Notes: generated by a model not told the origin, from the sequence alone. A stretch of 45,264 nucleotides of DNA from Planctomycetaceae bacterium (GCA_029259845.1 JAJDEI010000128.1:1-45264), one strand, 5' to 3'. Numbered from the stretch's first letter, positions 1 to 9,415 are shown. Numbers and translations: made by a program.

Positions 1-257
1 AAGCACGCCGCGCCCACGTGGATCAGAGACTTGCGACCAACTGGCCAGCAAGCTCTCCCCGCAGGCGGATGACATAAGTAAACCTCCGTGGTGAAAAGTC
101 GGACCTCCGTAAACTCACCCAATCTTACGCACCAACCCCGAAATGGAAAAGGCGTTAGCCCTGGCGTTTGGCGTTCAGCCCCTTTCGTTGTGTTCGCCGG
201 CTTGCTAGCATAGTTGGTCTCCTGCCCGCCGGACATCACGCCTGCCGGAGCCGCACG
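1..257. other. Left-edge stretch without a supported gene
   Basis: All three forward frames hit stops within the first 120 bases, and none ends in a recognisable C-terminus. DUF1501 genes are often preceded by a DUF1549/DUF1553 partner, which could lie beyond the left edge, but nothing here proves it. The reading frame of the next gene stays open back to an ATG at 168, and that extension has no signal-peptide character. Confidence 0.4.
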
Positions 258-1703
258 ATGGATCATCGCAGCGACCTTCCTCTTCGCAGATCACGTGTCG
301 ATCGTCGCACCGTCCTCAAGACGGGAGTGGTGGGCCTCCAGGCGGGAGCCGCAGGCTTAGTCGCCGAGGCCGCGACCCGGCCGCTCGTCGCAGGCGACCT
401 GCCTCGTAAGCCTCGGTCAGTGCTTTTTGTTTTTTTGACCGGCGGACTGTCGCATCACGACAGCTTCGACATGAAGCCCGATGCCCCGCTGGAAATTCGG
501 GGCGAGTTTGAGCCGATCTCGACGCGGACCCCCGGCTTGCAGATTTGCGAGCATCTGCCGCGGCTGGCTGCGCGGAGCGATCAATATGCGCTCATCCGTT
601 CAATGGCGACGGCCTCCAACGGGCATGAACCCGCCTGCCACATGCTGCTCACCGGAAGGCTTGATCTGCCGCCCGATTTTTCGCTGGAGAGGGTCCCCAA
701 CCCTCAGGAATGGCCCTCGATTCCTGCGGTGATCACGTACGCCTTGCGGGACCAACGGTCCGCAGCGTTGCCGATCGCCGCAGTGCTCCCGCAGCCGAGC
801 GTGAATGAGGTCGGCAAAGTGCGGCCCGGCCAGTACGCCGGTCGTCTCGGGGAGGAGCACGATGCCTGGCACATCGACATCGCCTCGAAATGCTCGCTGG
901 GTAACGGCGCCTGTCCCGACTGTTTCCGCTTCGATGGTTCTGCCTTTGAGCATGCCTCGCCGACAATTTTCGAGACCCCCATGCTGGCCCTTCCCGCAGG
1001 TGGTCAGCAACGGTTCGACCGTCGCATCGATCTGCTCCAGTTTCTGCAGAGCCAGCAGCGCAGTCTGGAGCAGGTCGCCGAGCGGTTCGACCGGGACCGG
1101 CAACAGGCGATTTCCGTGCTGACCGACGCGAAAACCATCAGCGCATTCGATGTCGAGAACGAGGATCCCCGGACCGTCGAACGCTACGGGCGGAACAAAT
1201 TCGGCCTGTCGCTGTTGATGGGCAAGCGGCTGATTGAAGCGGGCGTCAAATTCGTGCAGGTGAATCTGGGGAAAAACTCTTCCTGGGACACGCACAATCG
1301 CAACTTCGTGAACCTCAAGGAAAATCTGCTGCCCTATCTGGACCAGTCGCTCTCGACGTTACTCGATGACCTCGGCGCATCGGGCCTGCTGGAGGAGACA
1401 TTGGTCGTCGTCACGGGCGAGTTCGGCCGCACTCCCAAGATCAACAAGGACGCGGGCCGGGACCATTGGGGGCCGTGCAACACCATGCTGTTTGCCGGAG
1501 GCGGCGTGCGCGGCGGATTGGTCATCGGTGCTTCCGACCGCATTGGCGCCTACCCCATCTCCGACAAAGTGGAGCCGGAGAACTTCTCGGCAACGTTGTA
1601 CCAGGCTTTGGGACTGCCCCGCGACGCCGAATGGGCCGATGTGGATGGCCGCCCCCACCGCATTTATCGGGGCCGGCCGATCGACGCCCTTTACACGGGG
1701 TAG
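258..1703 (+). CDS. DUF1501 family Tat-exported protein
   Basis: A 481-aa DUF1501 protein, a sulfatase-like/alkaline-phosphatase-fold family that is greatly expanded in planctomycetes and of unproven biochemical role. The start is set at ATG 258. This puts a twin-arginine-type signal (VDRRTVLKTGVVGLQAGAAG) near residues 13-35, whereas the upstream ATG at 168 would bury it behind 30 arginine-rich residues. Visible family signatures are LTGGLSHHDSFDMKPDAP near residue 58 and GEFGRTPKINKDAGRDHWG near residues 386-404, the latter carrying likely metal or phosphate ligands. The protein is probably folded in the cytoplasm with a cofactor and exported by Tat. In planctomycetes such genes usually pair with a cytochrome-like DUF1549/DUF1553 gene; none lies downstream here, so a partner could be left of the window. 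Family assignment is firm, function unknown. Confidence 0.9.
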   Translation: MDHRSDLPLRRSRVDRRTVLKTGVVGLQAGAAGLVAEAATRPLVAGDLPRKPRSVLFVFLTGGLSHHDSFDMKPDAPLEIRGEFEPISTRTPGLQICEHLPRLAARSDQYALIRSMATASNGHEPACHMLLTGRLDLPPDFSLERVPNPQEWPSIPAVITYALRDQRSAALPIAAVLPQPSVNEVGKVRPGQYAGRLGEEHDAWHIDIASKCSLGNGACPDCFRFDGSAFEHASPTIFETPMLALPAGGQQRFDRRIDLLQFLQSQQRSLEQVAERFDRDRQQAISVLTDAKTISAFDVENEDPRTVERYGRNKFGLSLLMGKRLIEAGVKFVQVNLGKNSSWDTHNRNFVNLKENLLPYLDQSLSTLLDDLGASGLLEETLVVVTGEFGRTPKINKDAGRDHWGPCNTMLFAGGGVRGGLVIGASDRIGAYPISDKVEPENFSATLYQALGLPRDAEWADVDGRPHRIYRGRPIDALYTG

Positions 1704-2104
1704 CCCGGGTCATTCGTCATCGGATCACTCGTCATCAGCGCGACGGGTGGCTGGGGCGTCAATGGTTGTTGGGGAATGATTCGGCCATGATTTGTCGCAA
1801 GCTGGCGTCAATCACAAAGCCTCCACGGCCCCAGTCGTGAGGCTCACCGATCGGGGGCTGTCACAATTACCGGTCGTGCGACCCGGCGAGGCAAATCCAT
1901 GCCTGCTGTTGGCTCCACGCACAAAGGTGCCCCAGCCACCCCGGAGAGCGGGAAGTGAAGTCGGAGGCAATCCTGGTCCGGTCATTCCTCGTCGGCGCGG
2001 CAACGCCGCTTTGGTGACGCATCCGGTTGAGCGTGAGTATCGGGCACGAAACACGTCCAGCGCTGTGGCGAAGTCACGGTTTGTTGTCCGAGTGTGTGCG
2101 CATG
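1704..2104. other. Intergenic region after the DUF1501 gene
   Basis: No coding feature is supported. A forward open frame (1792-2802) crosses this stretch, but it continues antisense through the polyglycine part of the secretin gene and becomes an Ala/Thr-only protein, so it is an artefact. No clear promoter or RNA gene was found. Confidence 0.4.
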
Positions 2105-2142
2105 AAAAGGCCGCTGCGAATTGCCCGCAATTCGCAGCGGCC
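2105..2142 (-). terminator. Rho-independent terminator of the secretin gene
   Basis: A perfect 15-bp inverted repeat (arm GGCCGCTGCGAATTG, 4-nt loop) occupies 2109-2142. Read on the minus strand it is followed directly by TTTT (2105-2108). It lies about 60 bases past the stop codon of the minus-strand secretin gene, where an intrinsic terminator is expected. Confidence 0.85.
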
Positions 2143-2153
2143 GGGACCCGTCA

Positions 2154-2187
2154 CTCAGTGGCCCGAAGAACTCAGTGGCCCGAAGAG
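2154..2187. repeat. 17-bp direct tandem duplication
   Basis: CTCAGTGGCCCGAAGAA occurs twice in direct succession (2154-2170 and 2171-2187), with one mismatch in the last base. It sits between the secretin stop codon and its terminator, and looks like a recent slippage duplication in the 3' untranslated region. Confidence 0.85.
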
Positions 2188-2199
2188 ACTTATTGCTGG

Positions 2200-5100
2200 T
2201 TAGAGGCCGAGGTTCTCCTCTTCCTCTTCTTGAATGATGATCCGGGGGGTGACCATCAGCATCAGGCTTTCGGTTTCACGGCCGACGCCGGTGTTCTTGA
2301 ACAGACGGCTGATGTAGGGGATTTTGTTCAAGATCGGCACGCCGCTCATGCTGCGGCCTTCCCGCAGCCTCTTGATGCCGCCCAGCAGGACGGTCCCGCC
2401 GTCGGGCACACTGACGACCGTGCTGACGTTGACGACTTCCTGGACAGGCTGCTGGACCGTGATGCTTCCGCCGGAGCCGCCGCCAGCGCCGCCACCACCG
2501 CCGATGTTGCCGCCACCGCCACCGCCGCCGATGTTGCCACCGCCGCCGCCGCCACGGCCGCCACCACCACCGAAGCCGCCGCCGCCACCGCCACCGAAGC
2601 CGCCACCGCCACCGCCACCGATGCCGCCACCACCGCCGCCGATGCCGCCGCCGCCGCCGCCGATGCCGCCACCGCCGCCGCCGATGCCGCCACCACCGCC
2701 GCCAATGCCTCCGCCACCGCCGCCGCCACCGATTCCCGTGGGCTGGGCACCGCTCACGAAGGAGAAGGTGAAGATGTCCGTGACGTTGTTGAAGTTCGGT
2801 GAGACGGCCAGCCGCACATAGCGCCGGTCGGCTGAGACCACCGCTTGCACGGTCATGAAGATGCCGTCAGGAATCTGCTGGATGACCGGCTGGAAGCCGA
2901 CCGCGAACGCACTGACCACCGGAATCACGCTTGTCACGAAGGGACGGGCGACAAAGCTGCTGACCGAGGCGATCTGTCCATTGAACAGGGTGACCTTGGG
3001 AGCGAACATCAGGTTCGACCGTTCGTCTCCCTGAGCCGCTTGCACGAACATGAAGGCTTCAATGTCACTCAGGATCGCCATGCCGAAGCTGATGCCGGAC
3101 TGCGGATCGAATCCGCCGAACTCCGGAATTCCGAGTTCGAAGGAACCCTGTCGGAAGGGGATGTCGAGATCGGCACTGAAGGTTTCGGGATCGACCATGC
3201 CGACGACCGTTCCGTCGCCCCATTTGTCCCGGCCCACAATGTTCAACTGGGGACCTCTACCGAAGGCCTTGACCGGAGTGAGCCCTCCGAGCTGGCCTCC
3301 CTGCTGTCCGCCACCGCCCAGGCCACCGCCGCCACCGCCGAGTCCGCCGCCGCCGCCGCCGCCGCCGCCGCCAAACCCGCCGCCGCCGCCGCCGCCGAGT
3401 CCGCCGCCACCACCGGCCTGGGCACCGGCCCCGCCACCGGCCTGGCCCTGCTGGCCGACTGACTGAACGCCGGTCCGGCCGCCGTTGATGGGATCGACGC
3501 TGCCGAACGGTGCGATCGGCACGAAGTTGTTATCGCTGGCGGGACCGCCCACGCTGTCGTTGACGTTGAAGTCGAAGTCGATGCCGATCCGCTCGAAGAA
3601 CCGGTCGGACACCGTGATGAACCGCACTTCAATTGTGACTTGCAGGTCCTGCAGACGCCGCAACTGCGTGAGCAGGTCGGCGATCTCCTGGTGGACCTTT
3701 TGGGTTTGACGGATCACGAGGCTGAGCGTCGTTTCGTGACGGCTCACCGAGCCTTCACCGGCATACTCAGTCCACGACTCGGGTGCCACTGTGGCCGTGA
3801 TCAGTTCGGTCAAGCCCTGGAAGTCAAAGTTGTCCGGGGCCGGTCCGCCCAGCTCCGGTGAACCGGGGAAGGAGGGCATGCCCAGCGATCCCATGCCGTC
3901 GGAAACCTGATGGAACGCCTGCCCGGAGGGCGTCTGCAGTCCGCCGGAACTGGCGACACTCAACTGGCCGGCGAAGTTCAGTCCGCCCATCGGCATCAGC
4001 CGCTGCGTGGGAGCATGTGTCGGAATCGGAACCACGAGGTCCGCGACCGGATAGACGATCGCCTTCAGTTCACCCTGCTGCCGCGAGGTGGTGGTGATCT
4101 TCAGCACTTCGTCTTCGATCGCGTAATCGAGATCCATCGGTTTGAGGATCAGGTTCAGGGCGCTTTTCAGCTTGATCCCTTCAACGTTGATCGTGATGGG
4201 CGTGTCCGTGGTCACTCCCACTTCGTTCAGGCCGAAGTCGTCCAGCACGACGTTGATGGCCGCGTTGGTGGCGATGTCTTCCATCACCTCGGCCAACGGG
4301 GCATCGTTGAAGTGCAGCGACACCTGCCGGGAGAGGCTCTTCTGGACGCGAATCTCTTCTTGCGACCGTTCCAGAGCATCGATGACCAGCGTCCGCTTGG
4401 AGGTAAAGTCCTCCCAGCGTTTGATGTCATAGTCGATCGGGTTCTTGTCGCCCACATTAGCGATCACCGCGTTTTCCACATCGTTGAGCTGATTCCAGAA
4501 GCTTTCTTCCTTGCGCTCCTTCAGATCCTCGTTGCGGGAATCTCGGTAGGCGAATTTGCTTTCAATGAACATCTGGATGGTGACCGGATTCTCCGGAGCC
4601 AGTTCCTTCGCCTGCTTGGCGATGGTGTGGGCTTCGGCGAAGCGGTGTTCATCCATCAAGCGGTTGTACTTCTCGACGATGTCCGCAATCTCCTGCTCGA
4701 TACGAATTTTTGTTTCGATCTCTGCATCAATGATGCTGCGTGTTTCGGCGTTGCGTCGCTCCAGATCGAGCAGCGGCTTTCGTTGAGCCATATAGGACTC
4801 GACCGATTCGCGGCTGCTCGTCAGAGCGGCCATCAGGGCTGCCGTCTGCTGCGGAGCAAGATCCGCCCCTTCGAGATTGGCGATCGCCCGGTCCAGCAGT
4901 TCGAGGGCTTCGGCGGGCTTTTCGTCTCCCCGCAGCCGCTCGGCCTGAAAGATGGTGTTCGTCACCTCTTCCCGCGTGCGGTCGAATTTGGCGGCGTGCT
5001 GACGGACGGTCTCGTCAAGCACCTTCGGTTCAAACGCCTGGCCGGCCGACGGTGCCTGCAAGAGTCCGCTGACCTGCTGAATCTTGCGACTCGGAGCACA

Positions 5101-6876
5101 GGCCCGAATTTTCTCCTGAAGCTGCTGCCGCTCGTAGTTGGAGAGTTCGTCAGAAGAGTTGTACGCCTGCAGGAACAGGTCATAGGCGGCATCCCGGTCG
5201 CCCGCACGCATCTGACGGATGCCCTGCTGATACAATTCCTGCGGAGACGCCTGATTGGCCGTGACGACCATCGCGTCCCGCCGGGGTGCCGCATACGGCT
5301 CGCGGCTGGCCGCGCCGGGGGTGCTTGGCTGCTCGTTCCCGGCGGGAGTGGCTGCGGGAGCCGCAGCCGTTGCCACTGGGAAGGCCTCTGTGTTGAAGCT
5401 GGTCGGCTTCACATCGCTGGATTCGGCAGCGAGCCGCGCCACGTCCTGCAGGACGATTTCAGGACGGTCCTCGAACAACTCGTAGGTGACGTCAACCTGG
5501 GCGGCGGCTTCCGCCTTGGCCCGAGCTTCGGTGAAGTTCTTTTCCTTGAGGAGTCGCCGAGCTTCACCGATCAATACGACCGCCCGCTCCTTTTCCCGGT
5601 TGGGAGTAACGGAGTGTGCGGGCAGCGGCGGCGATGCCGGCGATGGTGTTGCGGTCGGTGCTGCTTCAGCGAACAACTGGCCTTGCGCGGGGGATTCAAT
5701 GTCCTGCAGGACCAACTCCGGCCGATCGCTGAATAGCGGATAGCTGGCGTCCAGCTTCTCAGCGGCCATCGCTTTCTCGCGAGCCGTGCTGTGATCGCCG
5801 GCAGCAAGCGCGGCACGCGCTTCTTTCAACAAGGCGATTGCCTGCTCACCCGCTTGCGCGGACGGAACCGGAGAAGCAGCCGACGGTGTCGGCGGCGTGG
5901 GCGGTGCCTGGCTGGCACTGAAGATTGTCGTGTTGGATTTCCGTTCGACCTCGGCGAGAACGTTGTCGGGGGTTTCATCGAACAGCTTGTACTCAACGTC
6001 CAGCTTCTGGGCTTCCAGAGCGAACGAACGGGCTTCGTCGTAATGGCCTTGTCCGATCGCCTGGTGGGCGAGTTCCAGCAGTTCGTGGGACTCCTGTGCC
6101 GGTGACTTCACTGCTTTTATTGTCGGCACTGCCGGGGAAGCCTCAACGGGCGTGGCAGCCGCTGTGGCGTTCTCCAGTTCCGCGAGGAGTGCGGGGGACG
6201 GCCCTGCAGTGGCAGCCGGCTGCAGGCGGCTGATTTCGTCCAGCACGTACTGCGGACGCAGTTCCTTGGGACCGTAGGCCAACTTCACTTGATCGGCCTG
6301 CTCAGCCTCCCGGCGAGCCGCCTCGAAGTTGCCCTTTTGAAGATGTTCTACCGAGGATTTCAGCAGCAACTGGACATATTCCCGTTGCTCCGTATCATCA
6401 CTTGCGATGCTCGGCAACGCGGCCGAACTGGCCGCATCACCTGCCGAGGGGCTCTTGAGACTGGCAATGAGTTGGGTGGGCGTCGTCTCACCTGACTTGA
6501 ACGTCACGCCGAATTCGGACGCCATTCGCTCCGCCGTCGCTGCCAATCGCAACGCCTCTCCGAGGTCTCCCTCACGGGCCGACAAGCGGGCTTGCCGCAT
6601 GAAGTCGTCGACGCGGCGACGGGAGACATCGTTGGCATCGTCCGGGGTGACCCAGGCGAGTGTGTCCGCCTGGGACCGGGACGTGCCGGCCGGTTCAGCG
6701 GCGAAGGGATTCGACTCGGCCGGATCGGGAACCGAAGTCCAAGCGAGCGACTCAGCCGGCTGGTTCGCGAAGGGACTCGGCTCGGTGAAGTCTTCTTCGG
6801 CCCGCGTTGAGTTCGCGATCCACAAGGTCGCGGCAGCGAGGCCACAACAGGAGAGTAGTCCAATGATCCGAAACAA
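2200..6876 (-). CDS. Large glycine-rich secretin (type II/III secretin family)
   Basis: A 1558-aa outer-membrane secretin. The TTG start at 6876 is chosen because AAGGAGGAGCG lies 8 nt upstream and the frame then opens with a clean signal peptide (FRIIGLLSCCGLAAATLWIA, residues 2-21). The open frame reaches 7239, but that extension lacks a ribosome site. About five helical-hairpin repeats near residues 88-485 end in motifs like LFSDRPELVLQDIE. A coiled region follows, then an STN/secretin-N domain near 850-925. The secretin core begins near 1078 (VTIEVRFITVSDRFFERIGI) and ends with VPDGGTVLLGGIKR and a C-terminal MLMVTPRIII strand. Two polyglycine tracts interrupt the core, near residues 1139-1199 and 1380-1471. 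No type II secretion or pilus genes are adjacent, so this may be an orphan secretin. Planctomycete crateriform outer-membrane pores are a possible setting, by inference only. Confidence 0.9.
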   Translation of the reverse strand: MFRIIGLLSCCGLAAATLWIANSTRAEEDFTEPSPFANQPAESLAWTSVPDPAESNPFAAEPAGTSRSQADTLAWVTPDDANDVSRRRVDDFMRQARLSAREGDLGEALRLAATAERMASEFGVTFKSGETTPTQLIASLKSPSAGDAASSAALPSIASDDTEQREYVQLLLKSSVEHLQKGNFEAARREAEQADQVKLAYGPKELRPQYVLDEISRLQPAATAGPSPALLAELENATAAATPVEASPAVPTIKAVKSPAQESHELLELAHQAIGQGHYDEARSFALEAQKLDVEYKLFDETPDNVLAEVERKSNTTIFSASQAPPTPPTPSAASPVPSAQAGEQAIALLKEARAALAAGDHSTAREKAMAAEKLDASYPLFSDRPELVLQDIESPAQGQLFAEAAPTATPSPASPPLPAHSVTPNREKERAVVLIGEARRLLKEKNFTEARAKAEAAAQVDVTYELFEDRPEIVLQDVARLAAESSDVKPTSFNTEAFPVATAAAPAATPAGNEQPSTPGAASREPYAAPRRDAMVVTANQASPQELYQQGIRQMRAGDRDAAYDLFLQAYNSSDELSNYERQQLQEKIRACAPSRKIQQVSGLLQAPSAGQAFEPKVLDETVRQHAAKFDRTREEVTNTIFQAERLRGDEKPAEALELLDRAIANLEGADLAPQQTAALMAALTSSRESVESYMAQRKPLLDLERRNAETRSIIDAEIETKIRIEQEIADIVEKYNRLMDEHRFAEAHTIAKQAKELAPENPVTIQMFIESKFAYRDSRNEDLKERKEESFWNQLNDVENAVIANVGDKNPIDYDIKRWEDFTSKRTLVIDALERSQEEIRVQKSLSRQVSLHFNDAPLAEVMEDIATNAAINVVLDDFGLNEVGVTTDTPITINVEGIKLKSALNLILKPMDLDYAIEDEVLKITTTSRQQGELKAIVYPVADLVVPIPTHAPTQRLMPMGGLNFAGQLSVASSGGLQTPSGQAFHQVSDGMGSLGMPSFPGSPELGGPAPDNFDFQGLTELITATVAPESWTEYAGEGSVSRHETTLSLVIRQTQKVHQEIADLLTQLRRLQDLQVTIEVRFITVSDRFFERIGIDFDFNVNDSVGGPASDNNFVPIAPFGSVDPINGGRTGVQSVGQQGQAGGGAGAQAGGGGGLGGGGGGGFGGGGGGGGGGLGGGGGGLGGGGQQGGQLGGLTPVKAFGRGPQLNIVGRDKWGDGTVVGMVDPETFSADLDIPFRQGSFELGIPEFGGFDPQSGISFGMAILSDIEAFMFVQAAQGDERSNLMFAPKVTLFNGQIASVSSFVARPFVTSVIPVVSAFAVGFQPVIQQIPDGIFMTVQAVVSADRRYVRLAVSPNFNNVTDIFTFSFVSGAQPTGIGGGGGGGGIGGGGGGIGGGGGGIGGGGGGIGGGGGGIGGGGGGGFGGGGGGGFGGGGGRGGGGGGNIGGGGGGGNIGGGGGAGGGSGGSITVQQPVQEVVNVSTVVSVPDGGTVLLGGIKRLREGRSMSGVPILNKIPYISRLFKNTGVGRETESLMLMVTPRIIIQEEEEENLGL
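2463..2736 (-). repeat. In-frame 18-bp polyglycine repeat tract in the secretin gene
   Basis: The coding strand holds imperfect 18-bp units encoding (I/F)GGGGG, repeated about six times almost exactly and then degenerating into GGGGG-F, R and NI variants. The unit is a multiple of three, so gain or loss of copies changes loop length without a frameshift. A second, shorter glycine tract lies at about 3280-3460. Confidence 0.85.
3280..3460 (-). repeat. Second polyglycine tract in the secretin gene
   Basis: GGN-rich DNA encodes runs of 5-10 glycines separated by L, F, A or Q, near residues 1139-1199, between the first secretin-core strands and a downstream conserved segment. It is less regular than the 2463-2736 tract and ends in Gln/Gly-rich sequence. 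Confidence 0.8.
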
Positions 6877-7390
6877 GGTTCGCTCCTCCTTAAAACCCCG
6901 CGCGGGGGCAATGCCTGTGGCTGCTGGACGGACACCCGATTGTGCCGCCTCGGTCGGGCGCGTGGGGTTGTCAGGCCCTTGCGGATTCAAAACACGATCG
7001 TTCGTTGGTGAAGTGTGTCGCGCCATGACTGAGCTTACCGGGGGGATTCTTGATTGAAGGGAAACCGGGCGCCGTCCCGACCCGCGCGGATAATTGCCCG
7101 TCCATCGCCGGATGGGCCGGTCGTCCGTGCGGAACGCTGGGAAGCGTCCGAGATCGTCGAGTTGTCGTTCGGGGAATCGAAAATCGAAGTGAGAGGGGGA
7201 AGTGCGGGCTTGATAGCCCAACCCCGTTGATAGGGTCAAGGGGGGTCGTCTGGATTTTCAGTTTTCAAGGTTCGGGGAGGACGGTTTTCGACCAAGTTCG
7301 GCGAGAGCTGCCGTTCTCGCCAGAGTGCGGCATGGGAAACGTCTCGGCTCCGATATTTTCGGGAGGCATGACCAACAACCGTCGTCATCA
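6877..7390. other. 514-bp gap between the PPIase gene and the secretin gene
   Basis: Both flanking genes point left, so this is the leader of the secretin gene and the 3' region of the PPIase gene. The secretin frame stays open through it without a ribosome site. A hairpin with 7-bp arms (GGCGAGA at 7300-7306, TCTCGCC at 7315-7321) follows the PPIase stop but has no good T-tract. The secretin Shine-Dalgarno lies at 6881-6891. Confidence 0.4.
6881..6891 (-). promoter_or_regulatory. Strong ribosome binding site fixing the secretin TTG start
   Basis: The minus strand reads AAGGAGGAGCG, a near-perfect anti-16S complement, with 8 nt between AGGAGG and the TTG at 6876. No comparable site precedes the upstream ATG at 7026 or the first open codon at 7239. 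The residues after the TTG form a signal peptide. Together these decide the start. Confidence 0.8.
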
Positions 7391-8539
7391 TCAGGCCGCA
7401 TCAAACATTGTTGTGATGACGGCATCCTTTCTGAGCCGCTTGATGACCTCTTCGTTCAGTTCCTGTTTTTTTTGCGAAATGATCTCTTTCCGCAGGTCGG
7501 CCTGGACGTCCTCGAACGGCGTCACGCGATCCGGCAGCCGCTCGGTGGCACGGACGATCTGGTAGGCCTTCTCGCCGGCGATGACCTGTCCGATCTCGCC
7601 GACATTCAGTTCAAACAGCAGGCGTTCGATTTCAGGATTGGCAAGGCTTCCCTTGCGTGTCCAATCCCACTGCCCGCCCTTCTCGGCCATCACTCCGTCG
7701 GAAGACTTGCGGGCCACGCTGGCGAAGTCAGTGCCGTTGCGAAGTTCGGCGATCGCCTGGTCGAGAACCGCCATCGCCTGTTTTTTTCCGCCATGTTTGG
7801 CATAGGAGACCCAAATCTGCTGCCACTTGACCTGGGCAGGGAGTTTGTACTCCTCGATTCGTTTCTCGTACGCGGCAAGCAGCTCGGGACGAGTCACGGT
7901 CGGCTCCTGCGTCCGATGCAGCTGCATCGACTGCGCAGCCAGTTGTTGGCGGCCGAACGCCCGCCGCAGGTTGCTCAGCGTCGTCCCCTGAGCCTGCATC
8001 TTGGCCTCCAGTTCCGCGAGTGTGCTGGCGCCGGCTTGCTTTTGGATCTCGTCAAGCCGCTGTGTGAAAAAGTCGTCCAACTGCTGTTCGAGTTGCTCTC
8101 GTTTGTCGGTGTCGAGCTTGGCCAGTGCCGCGTTCATTAATACAGTCTCGTCGATGAATCTCGGCAACTCCCGGCGGATGAGCTGATCCAGCAACTTCTG
8201 ATACTGCTCTTCGGGAAGCTGTTCCCGCGCTGCCGCCAGGTTGGCCGCATGCGCCTCCAGCACATCGGAGACCAGGATGGGCGTTCCGTCGACGATCGCC
8301 GCCACTCCGGTCATCCGCGCGTCGAGCTGCGGCAGGTTCTCTGAATTCTCAAAAGAGACTTGTTCAATGTCTCGTTCACCAGTACCCGCCGCGGCCCGTT
8401 CGTCGGCGTCCTGAGCGGCCACAACTCGCGGGGGGACGAGGCCGACAACCGGGTTGTCGGCCGTGATGCTTCGCCCGGAACACCCCGCACACAGACACGT
8501 CGCTGCAACCGCCAAAGCGTAAACAGAGACATGGTGCAT
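7391..8539 (-). CDS. Parvulin-type peptidyl-prolyl isomerase lipoprotein (PpiC/SurA-like)
   Basis: A 382-aa envelope foldase. With the ATG at 8539 the product begins with a lipoprotein signal (VYALAVAATCLCAGC), the lipobox cysteine being near residue 20. An earlier in-frame ATG at 8596 would put 19 charged residues ahead of it. A long helical N-terminal chaperone region follows, including a SurA-type segment (GTPILVSDVLEAHAANLAAA). The parvulin domain occupies roughly residues 210-320, with FASVARKSSDGVMAEKGGQW and GQVIAGEKAYQIVRATER as hallmark strands. It probably assists folding of outer-membrane or surface proteins. Its position upstream of and co-directional with the large secretin suggests that secretin as a client, though the 514-bp gap means co-transcription is uncertain. 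Family assignment is firm; the choice of start is less so. Confidence 0.88.
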   Translation of the reverse strand: MHHVSVYALAVAATCLCAGCSGRSITADNPVVGLVPPRVVAAQDADERAAAGTGERDIEQVSFENSENLPQLDARMTGVAAIVDGTPILVSDVLEAHAANLAAAREQLPEEQYQKLLDQLIRRELPRFIDETVLMNAALAKLDTDKREQLEQQLDDFFTQRLDEIQKQAGASTLAELEAKMQAQGTTLSNLRRAFGRQQLAAQSMQLHRTQEPTVTRPELLAAYEKRIEEYKLPAQVKWQQIWVSYAKHGGKKQAMAVLDQAIAELRNGTDFASVARKSSDGVMAEKGGQWDWTRKGSLANPEIERLLFELNVGEIGQVIAGEKAYQIVRATERLPDRVTPFEDVQADLRKEIISQKKQELNEEVIKRLRKDAVITTMFDAA

Positions 8540-9367
8540 GGAGACTGGTCTCGAATCGAGGGGACGCCCGTCCCGATGACAGATTCGCGATTTCATTCAG
8601 CGTGCGGAATCACAGGCTGCTGCTCTCGACATCAACGGCGAGGGCCGTGTTGTGACTGAGGAGTGCAGTCGCTGACAGATTTGATGCAGCTCGGCCCGGA
8701 GAGGGCGGCGAAAGATACGCCACCGCGTCCCGCCGCAGCAAGGCCGATTCCCGTTCGAGATGTCCGAACCTGTCTCCACCGCACCGTTTGCCGAGATAAC
8801 ACGCCGGAACTGCCGGTCACGTCCCCGCATCGCCACGACCCTTCACGCATCCGCCACAACTCCTATGGCTGATTATGGTTAGCCCGGATATTTCATTCGC
8901 CCGTTGCGGTCGAGGGATTCTATTGGGGTCGTGGCGGGGGGGCGGGGGGGCGGCGTGCGGCCCCCGTTCCCCCGGACGGGCGGGGGCGACGAGTGGCGGA
9001 CGGGGTTCTGGGTGAACAGGACGCGGGCGGGTCAACTGGTGTTCAGCCGCAGCGAATGGGCCACCGAGCGGAACAGCGATTGATCGGGACAGGTCGATGG
9101 GAGGGGGAACACCACGCGGCGAGCGGCCGGACGCACGCCATTGAAATCGGCAACGACCCGCCGCCCCGGCAGCCGTGAAAAGGTGATGGCGTCCGTGTTA
9201 CACTCTGTCACGCGATCGGTCCTGGATTCGGTGGAGAGAAAAGTTTCCCCCTCCCTTGGCCGACTCTCAGGCCATCGCAACACCCTCAACAACAATCAAC
9301 CGATGAAATATCCAGGTTAGGTCGTGTTGACATTCAATCCGTCTGATTTCAAAGGGAATTCCGGGCA
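8540..9367. other. Long intergenic region with a G-rich tract
   Basis: No gene is supported between the PPIase and the glycosyltransferase. Around 8925-8990 the plus strand carries GGGG, two runs of seven G separated by one C, then GGG and GGGGG, enough for G-quadruplex folding. The motif GGTTAGCCCGGA at 8878-8889 recurs at 17.13 and 40.46 kb. A weak TACACT near 9198 could be a -10 element for the glycosyltransferase, but no matching -35 is convincing. Confidence 0.4.
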
Positions 9368-9415
9368 GCACCGGTTGTCCCAACCGGTGCCGCGCAGCGG
9401 CAGGAAGCCTGTGCT
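9368..9415 (+). repeat. Two-hairpin palindromic element, copy A
   Basis: Hairpin 1 is a 9-bp stem GCACCGGTT/AACCGGTGC with loop GTCCC (9368-9390). Hairpin 2 is TGCCGC/GCGGCA with loop GCA, sharing the TGC that ends hairpin 1. The element ends with GAAGCCT. A second copy lies in inverted orientation at 9430-9478. Confidence 0.75.

Noticed and set aside
2463-2736. Regular short repeats considered as a CRISPR array
   Set aside because: Units are 18 bp, contiguous and coding for glycine; there are no spacers and no cas genes.
1792-2802. 336-codon frame ending in Ala/Thr repeats
   Set aside because: The repeats are the antisense reading of the secretin polyglycine tract.
3910-5736. 608-codon plus-strand open frame
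   Set aside because: Antisense to the secretin gene, no ribosome site or family motif; the secretin frame has a clear signal peptide, domains and terminator.
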